Part shown: piece by piece, positions 29,140 to 39,177 of the stretch
Layout: each line of letters begins with the position of its first letter
Numbering within the stretch: the stretch's first letter is position 1
Source: Diphasiastrum complanatum
Lineage: Eukaryota > Streptophyta > Lycopodiopsida > Lycopodiales > Lycopodiaceae
DNA: 39,177 nt
Assembly (NCBI GenBank): GCA_029204225.1
Contig: MU835422.1
Span: 1 to 39,177, forward strand
Reading direction: 5' to 3'
Program-made: the position numbers and the translations under genes
The notes under the pieces: generated by a model
Databases searched by the model: none
Told to the model about the DNA's origin: nothing
What the model saw: only the letters and a program-made list of their open reading frames with translations

Positions 29140-30944
29140 TTCAAACATTTTTGTCATTCTACAACTCCATTCTGCTAAGGAGAATAGGAAGTTGTAAATT
29201 GTCTTCAAATGCCATGCTTCACCAGATAGTCTGACATCTCATTGAAGATGTATTCACCACCACCATCAGTTCGGAGTGCTTTCACTTTTCTAGATGTTTG
29301 GGTTTCAGCCATGGCCTTGAATTTCTTTAAGCATTCAAAGGCTTTTAATTTGTACTTTATGAACATGACTGTTGACCACCTAAAATACCACACAGATCAC
29401 TATGTACAAGATCTAATACATGTTTTGTCTTGATGGAATGTATTCTGGGGACTCTGCTTCTAGAATGTTTGCCATAAATGCAAGATTCACAGAAAAATGA
29501 TTTCCTATCTAATGATAGAGGGAAATACAATCTATTAACTAAATTGTTACAATGCAATTAGGGAGGTTGTGTATTAACGTGTCCAGATCGACCATGCCAG
29601 AGTAAAGCCTGATCGTTCACATTTTCATGTACATATAAATTTTTGACTCGTTTGCAGGTACTCAGAGTAGTATCTTCATCGAGGATCGTACATTGTTTAG
29701 AAGAGAAATTAACAGCATAGCCCTCATTAGTTATCTTAGAAATTGATACCATGTTCTTAGATAGTTGAGGTACATGAAGAACATTCGAAATAGAAATAGA
29801 AAGAGTATTTTTGAACATAATCTTGACTGTTCCTTCGCCTTCAACGCGGATGGTGATTAGGTCTCTGAGGTAGATGAATTGTTCTCTGGTATAAGCCTCA
29901 TATTCGGTATACCATTCCCTTCGGAAAGTCATGTGTTGGGTAGCGTCATTGTCCAGATACCAACTGTCGTAGTCTTCACTACTATTGTTGTAAGCCATTA
30001 ACAGTTCTGATGGTTTGTCTTCATCAGAGGTGTGCTCCTTATATTCCACCGCATTAGTAGAATTCGGTTGTTGCTGTTGTTGCTTCTTTGCCTCATTGTA
30101 GATGCGAATACAACACTCCTTGATGTCGTGATTCACCCTCTTACAATATCTGCAAAACTGTTTCTTGCGTGATCCACTGTTCTCAAATTGAGTATGAGGC
30201 TTTTGCTGCACTTGATTCTTGCCCTTGGAATTGTCTTTCTTCTTGGTGTATAGAGCCAAGGACTTGTCTTTGACAGACAGATCATTAGTCTTTCTCCGCA
30301 TTTCTTCTTAAAGAAGGTGATTGATGACCTTTTGAAGAGTCAGGTCAAGTTGAGTGGAGATCATCACGACAAAGTGCTCGTAGAACTTTGTTTATGAAGA
30401 AAGCAAGGTCATAACAACATCATCATCTTGAATAGCACATCCTATTGTTGATAATTGATCTATTAAAAATTTAAGCTATTGATGTGAGAAGTGATGGCTG
30501 TAGAATCAGACATTATTAGTGTAAAAAAGTTCCTTCTAATTAGGTGCAAAGCATTAAGGATTGACAAAGGAGGTGAATATACATCCGATGCATTCAAGAG
30601 TATTGTTTGATCCCATTGGTTACATCTTGAGTCTCATAGATATTCGATAACAAATCTAGTGCTTCCTTAGAGGACTTGCATGTGGTAACATGGGATTTGG
30701 AGTCAGCCAGATTTAGCATGATCGATGCTAGGGCCTTTTGATCCTTGATCTTCCACGCCTTAGCTAATTGATGATCAGCATCATCTGGTTTTGAGTCAAA
30801 CCTATCTACAACATCCCAAAGATCTCTATTTATCAGCATCATCCGGAGTTTTAACTCCCAGATATAGAAGTTAGATCCGTTGAATTTATCAATGATCCTA
30901 ACTTCGTTAGATGAAAAAGATGAAAAGTTACCATTAAGAGACAT
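29140..30944 (-). pseudogene. Copia gag-protease-integrase relic
   Basis: On the minus strand, in order: gag (30944-30594) with DKFNGSNFYIWELKLRMML and DLWDVV; a zinc knuckle CRYCKRVNHDIKEC (near 30110-30155); protease WYLDNDATQHMT (near 29930-29965), where the usual active-site DSGA/DSGC is DNDA, so Ser-Gly is replaced; LHVPQLSKNMVSISKI; pre-integrase LLWHGRSGHVN; CESCIYGKHSRSR; LDLVHSDLCG; and integrase KALRTDGGGEYIF with SYSP.QNGVVE. Stops and frameshifts occur around 30300-30590, near 29557 and near 29205. It is cut at about 29140, so RT and RNase H are absent. A Gln run (about 30075-30095) follows the knuckle. Confidence 0.9.
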
Positions 30945-30991
30945 ACTGATAGTAATTCAAATAGAAAAATCTCTCGGTTTATTGAGTTGAT

Positions 30992-31004
30992 GCTTTGATA
31001 TCAC
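30992..31004 (-). other. Primer-binding-site-like sequence, minus strand
   Basis: The minus strand reads GTGATATCAAAGC, a variant of TGGTATCAAAGC, about 48 bp upstream of the copia gag start. TGTTGGAATGG at 31007 would be the inner end of the LTR. Confidence 0.65.
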
Positions 31005-31006
31005 GC

Positions 31007-32100
31007 TGTTGGAATGGAAGTAGGGGGTGAGAGGACGCGAACAGAGGAAGAGAAAAGAAAATAGATTGCGGAACAACTCTCTCGTTATGGGCTGTTACAA
31101 GCAATAACAGTCTAAAAGATTGTATATGTAGAAACAGCACATGCGTTCTCACCAACATGATCATGAAATAATTCATACTTAGAAAAACACGAGTACAATC
31201 CACCGAAGCGATTAGATAAGGTGTGGAATTACTGTAAATTAGTTTCAATATGAAGTTCAGTGCAGAATTTTAAGTGATAGTGTAGTATGATAATGCTGGT
31301 TCCTCAGGCGTCAGAGACAGCCATCATCTGATCAGATTCTAAGGAGTCGTAGACGTCCGTGATTTGATCAGAGTGAGTGAATGAGCATGAACTAGCAGTA
31401 GGAAAGTGTAATCAAATCACAACACATATATCTACATCAGACACAAATAGAAAGAACGTGTTGCTTGTATATTACACAGAAATCTTGAACAACACTGATT
31501 GTTACAGCAAGAATGGAGGCATAACTTGGATGTTGAATATCTTCCGCTATGATGAATTAGTTTGCATCATGGAGCATCAAGGATTGATGCGAGTTGGAGA
31601 TGTATTTATAATGAGCATCTTTGTAATTACAAGAAATGTTTAGCTAATCTACAATTGCAAGACTAGTTTAACTTTAACTAAGTACTTCATTGTACTTGAG
31701 AGATATTTAAAGTACAACAACATCTATACAGGATGTACATGAGTCAGGTGACTCGAAACAATTGACGTGGATGAGTTTGTCACATACTTCGGATTTTTCA
31801 CATATTTTCAGAAGTAGTTGGAGACATTGCTCGTCGAAGTAGACACACTTCGCATTTTTCGAAAAACCCGAAGGAGATGAACTTTCACATTTTTCGAATT
31901 TTGGGAAAATGCGAACTGTTGCGACAATCAGTTCATTTTTGCAGACTGTTGCGAAGACAGTGTATTTCTGCAGACTGATAGAAAAGACCGATTTGTTGAA
32001 GTTGTTGAAGATGTCCAGGTCTTCAATGTTCTTCAGATTCTTGAACTTGACATTCGAATGTGAAACAAAATAGGATTGGTTACCCTTTACTCTTTAATCC
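31007..32100 (-). repeat. Probable 5' LTR of the minus-strand copia relic, right end undefined
   Basis: Non-coding sequence directly outside the primer site. On the minus strand, around 31880-31990, it has TGTCGCAACAGTTCGCATTTTC-like text that loosely recalls TGACACTG/TCCGCATTC wording in the LTR at 25800-26050. That resemblance is weak. The outer boundary is not visible. Confidence 0.4.
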
Positions 32101-33150
32101 ATGGATGAAGATCAGCCGGAAGCATCTGGTTCTCTTATGTGATTCCTGCAGGTATCAGATGAGTAGACATGGAACCAAAGGAGGCTGCATCTGACCCTGG
32201 ATCAGTGATTAAAAATGTGCAGGAATCTAATCAAGGCTAGAATTGGAGTCGGTTTCGAATATATAAGAATGATTTCAATAATGTCATATCCTAGATCCTT
32301 ATACAAGTTTGCATATGTATAAACATTTGCTTGCCATAAATATATACAAAGCATCACCCCCCCCATACATATGCAAACAAAGTGGACTAGATATTTTGAC
32401 ATGTCTAAATGTAATTTTGCCATCTAGTGGACTTGAATGGGAAACAACTAGCTTGCAATGTGTCTAAATGATGTTGAAAGGGGATTCATGTGTTCTTAGG
32501 CTGTTCCAGAAAGCCCTTGCTGATTTAGGGTGTATACACATAAGTAGATAAAATCGTTTGAAGAGCATTTCTATTGGTGGTGCCTCCATGCAAGCAAGCT
32601 TGAAATTGGAAGACATACACACTTTTCAGGATGAAGATTATCACCCCACTTGATATGCTAGTAGATATTTTGCATTTCCAATGAAATGTGCTTGAAGTTT
32701 GATATGCTTCAAAACCAATTTACCATGAGCCCTTAAAGCTATTAACTTTCCATGAACTTTGACATTCTAATTCAACATTCTATCTTGCATGGCCCAATTT
32801 TAAAAGTGGCCTCGATGAAGTACATACATTAGAAGTGGTCTTGATGTGACATCTAGTAAATTGAATTGCCTTTATTTGAAACTCAAAGGTCTTAGAGGCA
32901 TTTTAAGGACATTGTACCTTGCAAAATTGAAGCCTCTTCGTAGAGAAAAGCACTTGGGCTATAGACCTCTTACTTGGTCTAAGGTTTTGTTTGTGGGGCA
33001 GTGTGTGACACATAATACTTAAAGCTGACCTCATGAGCCTCATGTTTGTAATTGACTATCCAACTCAAAAGTACTAGAAAAATAAATTATTGATACTTTA
33101 TAATGGGCAAATTACGAGAGCTAGGACATTATGGGCCCTTTTTGCCTAGC
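32101..33150. other. 1 kb without recognised features
   Basis: AT-rich; short frames only (longest 32202-32423 on the minus strand), with no family resemblance. Around 32193 a GACCCTGGATC motif recalls the repeats in the LTR at 22020-22185. Confidence 0.45.
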
Positions 33151-33339
33151 CTTGGGTGAAGTAGATTACTGGCAAGGAGGCTGGGTAACGCCCACACCAC
33201 TGACTACTGTGAGAAAATAATCTGATCGTGCTAGTAAGCGATGGATGATCTGCGAGAGCCTAAAATCTTTGGACATGGGGCGAACAGTGGACTGTGCTGG
33301 GCGTAATCTGATCCAATGCTGGTAAGCCACGAGGAGCCC

Positions 33340-33425
33340 TGAGGCTCTAGCTCTGCAGCACGGGCCCCACATGCCCTTAATGCTATGGCCCATGGGCCAT
33401 TACATAAGGGCACACTTAAAGCCTT
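33340..33425 (+). promoter_or_regulatory. Possible plant promoter with GGGCCC/GGCCCAT boxes
   Basis: It holds GGGCCCCAC (33363-33371) and ATGGCCCATGGGCCATTA (33385-33402), a palindromic pair of TGGGCC/GGCCCA motifs as in site II elements of plant housekeeping promoters. GC-rich transcript-like sequence follows directly. No clear TATA box. Inferred from motif content and position only. Confidence 0.4.
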
Positions 33426-33970
33426 CCTATTTCCTCTCAGTTTCCGTTGACGACAACACAACTTTTTGGCTTCCATCCGTTGGATGCTCGACACGTTGCA
33501 GAAGCAGTTAGATCTGAAACCGTTGCGGGAGTTGACGGTTGGATCAGCGCAACGTGGCATGACGCCGCATCTGACGGTGTGGGGTGACGTCTGCACATGC
33601 CCATTACTGCTGTCGGGCTTTTATGCTCGTATCTCGCTGCCGCTTCGTTTTATTTTCTTTCTTCCTTTTGGCATCGACGAGCTCGTGACGATCGTCAGAG
33701 CTCAGAGACGACGCAGCATGAGGAGGAGGAGCACTGGCGATCTGGCTATGGAAGAGGCTCAAGGCGCTCGCTCCCTATGGCGCCTGTTCTGCATCTTCAT
33801 GCCTAGAACTACATGAAATCGTCACTCGTTTCCGTTTAGTGTATGGTCAGAAATCCATGCAGATATGAACCCTAACCCCAGCAAGCGCATCAACTCAGCT
33901 GAACCCCTTTCGCTTATGAAGAAAAAGCCATCATTCCTAATGCTAGCGGAGCTGACCTGAATCTCAGTTG
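33426..33970 (+). other. Possible 5' UTR exon of an unidentified gene
   Basis: A GC-rich island in an AT-rich surround, rich in pyrimidine tracts and CG dinucleotides, with overlapping open frames on both strands (33466-33816 plus, 33231-33596 minus) and no protein-family resemblance. It may end at a donor near 33970 (TT|GTAAGC). An alternative is that it is part of an unrecognised GC-rich repeat. Confidence 0.3.
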
Positions 33971-34012
33971 TAAGCTTGTCCGTCTGGGATATTGACTTAA
34001 AATCATGTCGTC

Positions 34013-34430
34013 GGATGGATATTTGTGAACCTAGTAGCATTTGGCTTCATTTTCTGTCTCTCATTAGTAGTTTGTCATGTATTTTTGGTTGCTCTAGCAT
34101 CATTATGTCATGTTTCTGGGATGAATATTTGGAAACCTAGCATTTGGCTTCATTTTCTTTTTCTCATCAGTAATTTGTCATATATTTTTGGTTGCTCTAA
34201 CGCCATTATGTCATGTTTCTAGGATGAATATTTAGAAACCTAGCATTTGGCTTCATTTTCTCTCTCTCTTCAATAGTTTTACGGATATGCGTTCCTGCTC
34301 TACCATCAATATGTCATTTATTGGATGAATATTGGAAACCTAGCATTTGCCTTCATTTTCCTTTCGCTCATCAACAGTCTTACGTATGTTTTTGGTTGCT
34401 CTAGCAGCAATTAAGACAATATCATCAATG
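34013..34430. repeat. Four-copy minisatellite, about 102-bp unit
   Basis: Units start with GGATGAATATTTGGAAACC or a close variant at 34013, 34119, 34222 and 34323. Each contains CTAGCATTTGGCTTCATTTTC, a CTCATCA-type pyrimidine block, TTTTGGTTGCTCTAGC and TATGTCAT. Divergence grows towards the last unit. Confidence 0.92.
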
Positions 34431-34996
34431 GTATTACATACGTTGGTTGCAATAGCATCATTATGTACAATAGCTTTACTGTCCTTGCATAATCAAAAGC
34501 TTGGAGTACGAGCTTGCAGCTATTCCTGTAGCCTCTCAGACTCCAGCCTGGGTTTTCGAGGACATAGTAACCACTCTTATTTAACTTGGCTACTGAGAGG
34601 GTTATTAATAGGTTTATGTTTTGGAATTTGGGTGTAGGATTGCTGCTATGAGAGGCTTTGAAATTTGATGAAGAAGACGCGTGTGCATGAACTATGGATC
34701 ATGATGCAATATGCGATGGATCCTAGTTAACCTTGCTTTTTTGGAGACTTGGAGTGCAGTATCCATTATTAGTGACTGGCTATGAATCAACAGCTTGCTC
34801 AATTAAGACAAACCAAAGTAGTTATCAGACTGCTCACTTGTTTTCATCACTCACTGACCAGCAATGAACCTTTTTTGACTGATCTGTTGGTATTATAGTG
34901 GGATTTGAGTACTAATATTATCTTTATATGGTTTCTATTGGTGATGACTGCCTAGTAGGTTGTGTCTTGATTTTAGCTTGCAATTTGTGTATGCAG

Positions 34997-35120
34997 GTAT
35001 TATGCATATGGAAAAATCAAAGCTTGTAAGTTTTCAATAGTAGCTTAGCTGGTGTTTTGTGGATAATGGCGGCACCAAACCGTCCGGATGACATGTTTAG
35101 GCTTTTAAACTCTGCACCAA
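34997..35120 (+). CDS. Possible first coding exon of an unidentified gene
   Basis: It follows a good acceptor (TTGTGTATGCAG, ending 34996). An ATG at 35066 begins MAAPNRPDDMFRLLNSAP, and the exon ends at a strong donor, CCAA|GTGAGT (35121). Frame, start context (GGATAATGGCGG) and splice signals look like an authentic plant N-terminal exon after a 5' UTR intron. No next exon could be found up to 36240 that keeps the frame: the acceptors near 35266 and 35910 give immediate stops. The rest may lie beyond the retroelements or be lost. I do not recognise the protein. Confidence 0.3.
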
Positions 35121-36274
35121 GTGAGTGTTCCCATTTAGTCCTTTGTTCCTTTTAGATTTGAACTTTGATGTAATATTGATATCCAGCTATTTCTTCTGAA
35201 CTAACATACATTCTATGCGATTAAGAAAAATAAATGTACAGCAAAGTTTTCTGAGTTTCTGCAGACTAGTATTGATCCAAGAGCTGGAGAGCACTTGTTT
35301 TCCTCAGTGATAACTTTTCATGTTGGGCAATAATGGTGAATCGGCTTACTTTCTATGCTCCAAAACATGCATCACTAACCTGCCTAGTCTAGAGTCTACA
35401 TTGCACCGGGAAAAACTGCAAAGTTGTAAGTTGCGATTTCGGAAGAAAACTGAAATGCATAGCTAACAAAATATAAGAATGTTTTTAACATGGCACCCGG
35501 AAAACGGAATGCATATGACATTTTTGGGTATCCATACAGATGAATATGCCATGTCATCATGCCGCATCATCAACTTTTTCAAATTGCTAAAAGAAATTTG
35601 ATCACAAAATTCAATTAAAACAATCCATAAATCATAAATGGTCCAAAAATGGTCTAAGATTGTCCAAAAAAGGCTTGAAAACTTGAAATTTTCTGCTTTT
35701 TCTAAAGGTTTGCCCTGATATTTGCCCAAAACGGCCAACAATGACAGAGTATGGTTTTGCAGCCATATTCAGGACCAAAATCGTTTTATTTGCATTTTTG
35801 GACTCCTGACTCCTTCAAAATATTTGAACTGCTGTATTTGATACAAAACATTGTTTCCTGGTAACTATGGTTTAAGGACATATTAGTGCATTCATGGAAC
35901 CTATTGCAGACCGTTGTTGATAGTGGAACTTGTCACAGATGATTTAGACTTGCTTTATCTTCTGAAGCCATCTTGGCCATTGCCCTACTGTGTACTTCAG
36001 AATCATAATCAATGTGTGCATGTGTCCTGGCTTCTAAATCTCATCGGTCATTTGAAGTTTGATAAATTCAGATCTTTTGGAGTTTGTCAATTGATCTTGG
36101 CATGCTTACGAAACATACAGTAGAATTCTTTGTTAACACTGGTCATTTGAAGTTTGATAAATTCGGATTTGTTCAAGTTTGTCAACTGATCTTGGTATGT
36201 TTAGAAAACATACTGTAACATTTGAAAATGACTTTAATTTCTTTTGAAGACAATAAATTTATGGGTACGTAACA
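35121..36274. other. Non-coding stretch ending in probable gypsy LTR
   Basis: Its right end (just left of 36274) should be the 3' LTR of the minus-strand gypsy relic, which starts TGTTACGTACC on the minus strand. The outer limit is not visible. It contains a 77-bp direct duplication (36046-36122 and 36141-36217). Confidence 0.45.
36046..36217. repeat. 77-bp imperfect direct duplication
   Basis: Units 36046-36122 and 36141-36217 share GGTCATTTGAAGTTTGATAA, AGTTTGTCAA and TGATCTTGG, separated by 18 bp. They differ at roughly ten positions. Confidence 0.93.
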
Positions 36275-37103
36275 TTCCCTCCCCCTTTAAGAACCTACTT
36301 CTAAAGGAAACAAGCCAGAGAAGTTCAACCTTAAGTAATCTTCCGTCTCCCAGATGTGTCCTCATCATCCTAGTTGCCTTTCCAACGTACCAGAAATTCA
36401 GAAACCAAACGGTTTCTCAATTGGTGTCGACGAAAGTCGACAACCTTCTCTGGCGCATTGGGCACAAAGGTTGTTAGATGTTCCAATTCAACTAGTTCAC
36501 CTTTCGGAATTAGGGAATCTTTTTGACTAAGTACTTCGCTTTTTCAAACGACTTACATGGAAAACAAGACGAACCTAAAACACCACTCGGAAGATCTAGC
36601 TGATAAGCGACCTGGTTGAATTTTTTACAACTTTGTATGGACGGTTGGGACCGTTGTATTGTGGAGATAGTTTATGACATTTCTTCATTCGTAGTATCTT
36701 AGAATCGTTAGGAATTTTAAGATTCACCCAGGTTTTGACCTCAAAATCTCAAGATGAGCGATTGCGGTTAGCATAAAACTGAGCTCTATTTTGAGCGTTA
36801 ATACTTTATTTGGCAACTTGCAGCATTTTTTGCATATCTTGCAGGAAATCCACTGTTGCTTGTACCTTGAGACTTGGCAAGTTCTGGCAATCAGTTTTTG
36901 ATAAACTTGAAACAAATCTTCGTCTTAGTTCTTCATATCACCTAGAATTTGATGGGAAGACATAATGTATAATGGAAAAAAGTATCTCTTTATAGTTGAA
37001 ATACTTTTCCACTTGTTGGGCATTGCCAAAGGATGTAAAAGACCTGCAACTTTGAGTCTTTCTACTTTATTATACTGGCATTGTTCACAACCTTGAACGT
37101 ATG
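36275..37103 (-). pseudogene. Ty3/gypsy integrase C-terminus and chromodomain-like tail
   Basis: Reading the minus strand from 37100 down: GCEQCQ, VERLKVAGLLHPLAMPNKW (integrase zinc-binding end), then a gap where the catalytic core should be. It continues with AQNRAQFYANRNR, KCHKLSPQYNGPNRPYKVVK and QVAYQLDLPSG (GPY/F-type module), then HQLRNRLVSEFLVRWKG and DDEDT (chromodomain-like tail), with stops in between. It ends at the polypurine tract AAAGGGGGAGGG (36277-36288) followed by an LTR start. The core's catalytic residues are missing. The right end is cut by another element's LTR at 37104. Confidence 0.85.
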
Positions 37104-37541
37104 TGTTAGGGACCCAACTCCCTTGGGTCCGAACCCTTATTGAAACCGAATGTTGACTGGGCCCGTTGACTTGACTAATGACTCGTGGACCTGCATGTTG
37201 CTACATGTCATGTTCCAGGATGTGTGCTAGGCTTGGAGACTCCTGGAGGTATACAGGAGGAGGTCCCTTAATCCATTCATTCAATCTACCTAGGAGAAGG
37301 TGGATGGAGAGCGCTTGTGCACAGCCAGGAGGAGTGCTAAGCCGGAGGTAGGAGATGGCTGAAGGCCATGGCAGTGGTATGGATGCTGTCAGGTGTTGGA
37401 GGTCGGATCTTGCTTGTTACAGGTCACGGGCCAGGGCACGGAGGGTGGACCCGGATTAGGTCCTATGGTGGGGTGGATCGTGAGCGTTCGGTTTCTTTGA
37501 TGTCCGTCACCTGGCGGTTTAGGGTTTTGAGATTGTAATAG
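37104..37541 (+). repeat. Ty3/gypsy 5' LTR, plus strand
   Basis: It begins TGTTAGGGACCCAACTCCC and ends just before the primer site. It matches the reverse complement of 567-1012. It is inserted in the integrase relic of a different gypsy family. Confidence 0.85.
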
Positions 37542-37542
37542 A

Positions 37543-37557
37543 TGGTATCAGAGCCAC
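37543..37557 (+). other. Primer-binding site (tRNA-iMet type)
   Basis: TGGTATCAGAGCCAC, identical to the minus-strand site at 552-566, directly following the LTR. Confidence 0.85.
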
Positions 37558-38233
37558 CTTAATCCATGTACAGGTCTGATCGTTTCATCTTGGCGTACAA
37601 TATGTTATTAAGTCTTTGGAATCTCGTTTTTTAATTTATTTTTATTGTGAATCGTCTTCCTTTTTTTTTTTGAAATTTTTTTCCGAAACCCTGGATTTGG
37701 GTTTTAGATAATTTTTTGAAGTGCGGCTGGCGCTGGAGCCGTGCCACCTGTACGGACCAGCGGACAGGTCCGCACGTCCTGTGCTGGGTCCGTGGGACCC
37801 CCGCTAGGCCTGCGCGCTGCCCACAGGGTCCGCGAAGCTTGTGTGGGGCCTGCGGTGGTCTGAAGCCCACAAATTTTTCTTAAGGGGGGTGGTGGCCTGT
37901 GAGGCCCATCCTTGTGGCAGCCACCTGTACTTTTTGAATTCCAAGTAATAACATAGCTTGGGAATTAGCTGTCTCCTCGTGGATTGGTGGGTGGTTTCTC
38001 CTTGCGTGAAGAAGTAAAAGCTTGGAAGGCTGTGGGATGGTGGATAGCCATCTTCTTTCCTCTTGCTCTTCTCATTTGTTCTTTCAATTCTCAGGATTCT
38101 CTTATGCTGTGGCAGCCATGGACAATACCTCAGCTTGTTGTTTATCTGGTGGGAGTTGGAAAGTGAGTTGATCTTGAGTGAGCTGAGTCTTCCTTCCATC
38201 AGTTGTATATCTTTCTTGTTTCCTTCTTCTATC
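37558..38233 (+). other. Leader of the gypsy element
   Basis: Sequence between primer site and gag start. The GC-rich stretch at 37720-37870 contains repeated GGTCCGC/GGGTCCG motifs. Frames on both strands here show no family resemblance. Confidence 0.5.
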
Positions 38234-38936
38234 ATGGAGCCCACTGAGCAGCAAGAGTTGGCGCAAACTAGGCAAGCTTTGCACCATCCTCTCTTCACTC
38301 TAAATCTTTTTTCAGGAGAGAAGAAAGATAGATCCCCCTATGTTGTGATTTGGTGGTTGGATTGTTGGAGCTCGCATTTTTGTATGCGCGATTCGACGAA
38401 TGACAACAAGATCAGTATGGCCGTCATGTATTTGCGAGGTAAAGCATTTACCTGGTGTCAAGATCTTAGATGCAAGGCCGATGTCCCCAAGACTTGTTGG
38501 GAGGATTTTTGCAAGGCCTTTAAGGTGGCCTTCTACCCATCTTGGATTACTTCGAGTTCTATCGCCAGTATGCGACGATTCACATGGGGAACCGGCCCTT
38601 GGATGCATACTTGCAAGAATTTCAGGAGGTATATTCTCGTTTTGCTACAAGAATAGATCCTGCTTTAGTCAAGTTGCATTTTATGTTGGGATTGCCCAAA
38701 ATACTCGTGTAGTAGCTAAGCCTGAGCTTATTGTGAGCATTGCTGTTCTAATACGACAACTTTTGGTCCCCACAAGGATGAATGGGATCGTTGGAGGCCA
38801 AGCCGTAACACAATTATTTGACGATGGTTCCACACATAACTTTATTAACTATAAGTTGTTGCAGAAATTAAAGGTGGAAACAAAGCAAAGTGACCATCGG
38901 TATGTGGTAAAGCTGGCCACATGAGCACAAAGTCAA
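38234..38936 (+). pseudogene. Ty3/gypsy gag and protease relic
   Basis: From the ATG at 38234 (MEPTEQQELAQTRQ) the frame encodes a Gag core: MAVMYLRGKAFTWCQDL, CWEDFCKAFKVAFYPSW. A frameshift near 38580 continues it as RPLDAYLQEFQEVYSRFATR and LVKLHFMLGLPK. Stops follow (38710-38735). An aspartic-protease segment, TRMNGIVGGQAVTQLFDDGSTHNFIN, then appears from about 38776. The usual active-site triad DSG reads DDG (38820-38828). The Gag zinc knuckle is absent, indicating a deletion between 38735 and 38776. A short VDIVLG segment (near 38994-39011) suggests the linker to RT; the rest lies beyond the window. Confidence 0.88.
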
Positions 38937-39177
38937 GTTTGGGACCGGATAGGATAGTCCCACGTCTTCCTGTACAAATTCATATAAGGATAAAGTAGAC
39001 ATTGTACTTGGTAAGGAGTAGTTCTATGAGAGGAATGAGTCGTTAAAGAAAAACTATGTAACCATAGTTTGTCGCTCTTGGATAACGGCTCTCTCATTGA
39101 ATGAATGGAAATGTAGATATTTTTTCTTTTTATATGCTTTCTGCTTTGGAAACAGCTAAATGTATGGATATTGTTGA

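Noticed and set aside
31377-31643. 88-codon plus-strand frame
   Set aside because: It lies in the inferred LTR of the minus-strand copia and shows no family resemblance.
33231-33596. 121-codon minus-strand frame over the GC-rich island
   Set aside because: High GC content removes stops on both strands here; no family motif, and it overlaps another frame of equal quality on the plus strand.
35266-35332. Possible second exon of the gene starting at 35066
   Set aside because: A good pyrimidine tract and CAG precede ACTAGTATTGATCC, but in the phase left by the donor at 35121 the next codon is a stop.
37631-38298. Minus-strand frames in the gypsy leader and gag
   Set aside because: Antisense to an identifiable Gag coding region and its GC-rich leader.

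Overview
This is a nuclear chromosome window from a land plant, probably a seed plant; I cannot place it more closely. The evidence is one intron-rich host gene of a plant-type pfkB (pseudouridine kinase-like) family, set in a dense, decayed landscape of Ty1/copia, Ty3/gypsy, LINE and CACTA sequence. The LTR elements use primer sites matching the 3' end of plant initiator-Met tRNA (TGGTATCAGAGC).

Layout. 1-340: CACTA (En/Spm) Tnp2-like transposase remnant. 552-1012: reversed Ty3/gypsy LTR with primer site. 1013-2846: nothing recognised. 2847-3447: TIR element with CpG-rich ends and TA/TA flanks, sitting inside the reverse-transcriptase (RT) region of an internally deleted copia element on the minus strand (about 2800-6164). 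6905-7205: end of a Ty3/gypsy integrase, then its polypurine tract and LTR.

8513-18737 (+): the only well-supported host gene, nine exons with intact frame and signature motifs. Its 4.08-kb first intron carries a sense-strand LINE with frameshifts, preceded by an LTR primer-site-like sequence and a Pro/Ala-rich tract. Its last intron appears to use a GC-AG splice pair. The exon(s) encoding the extreme N-terminus were not found.

18738-21877: AT-rich, unassigned. 21878-28000 (+): nested copia remnants, namely an LTR, leader and gag cut by a second copy of the same LTR start, a pol C-terminal half (RT, RNase H) with a 295-bp internal tandem duplication, its polypurine tract and 3' LTR, a protease/integrase fragment, and a second copy of the leader. 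28409-31007 (-): another copia gag-protease-integrase relic. 33340-35120 (+): a possible promoter, 5' UTR and first coding exon of a second host gene that I cannot identify. 34013-34430: four-copy minisatellite. 36275-37103 (-): Ty3/gypsy integrase C-terminus and chromodomain-like tail, cut by a Ty3/gypsy LTR at 37104 that is followed by primer site, leader, gag and protease up to the window end. That LTR belongs to the same family as the reversed one at 567-1012.

Only the pfkB gene looks functional. Every transposon reading frame seen here carries stops, frameshifts or deletions. I found no RNA genes, CRISPR arrays or prokaryote-type operons, and no convincing new multi-gene system.
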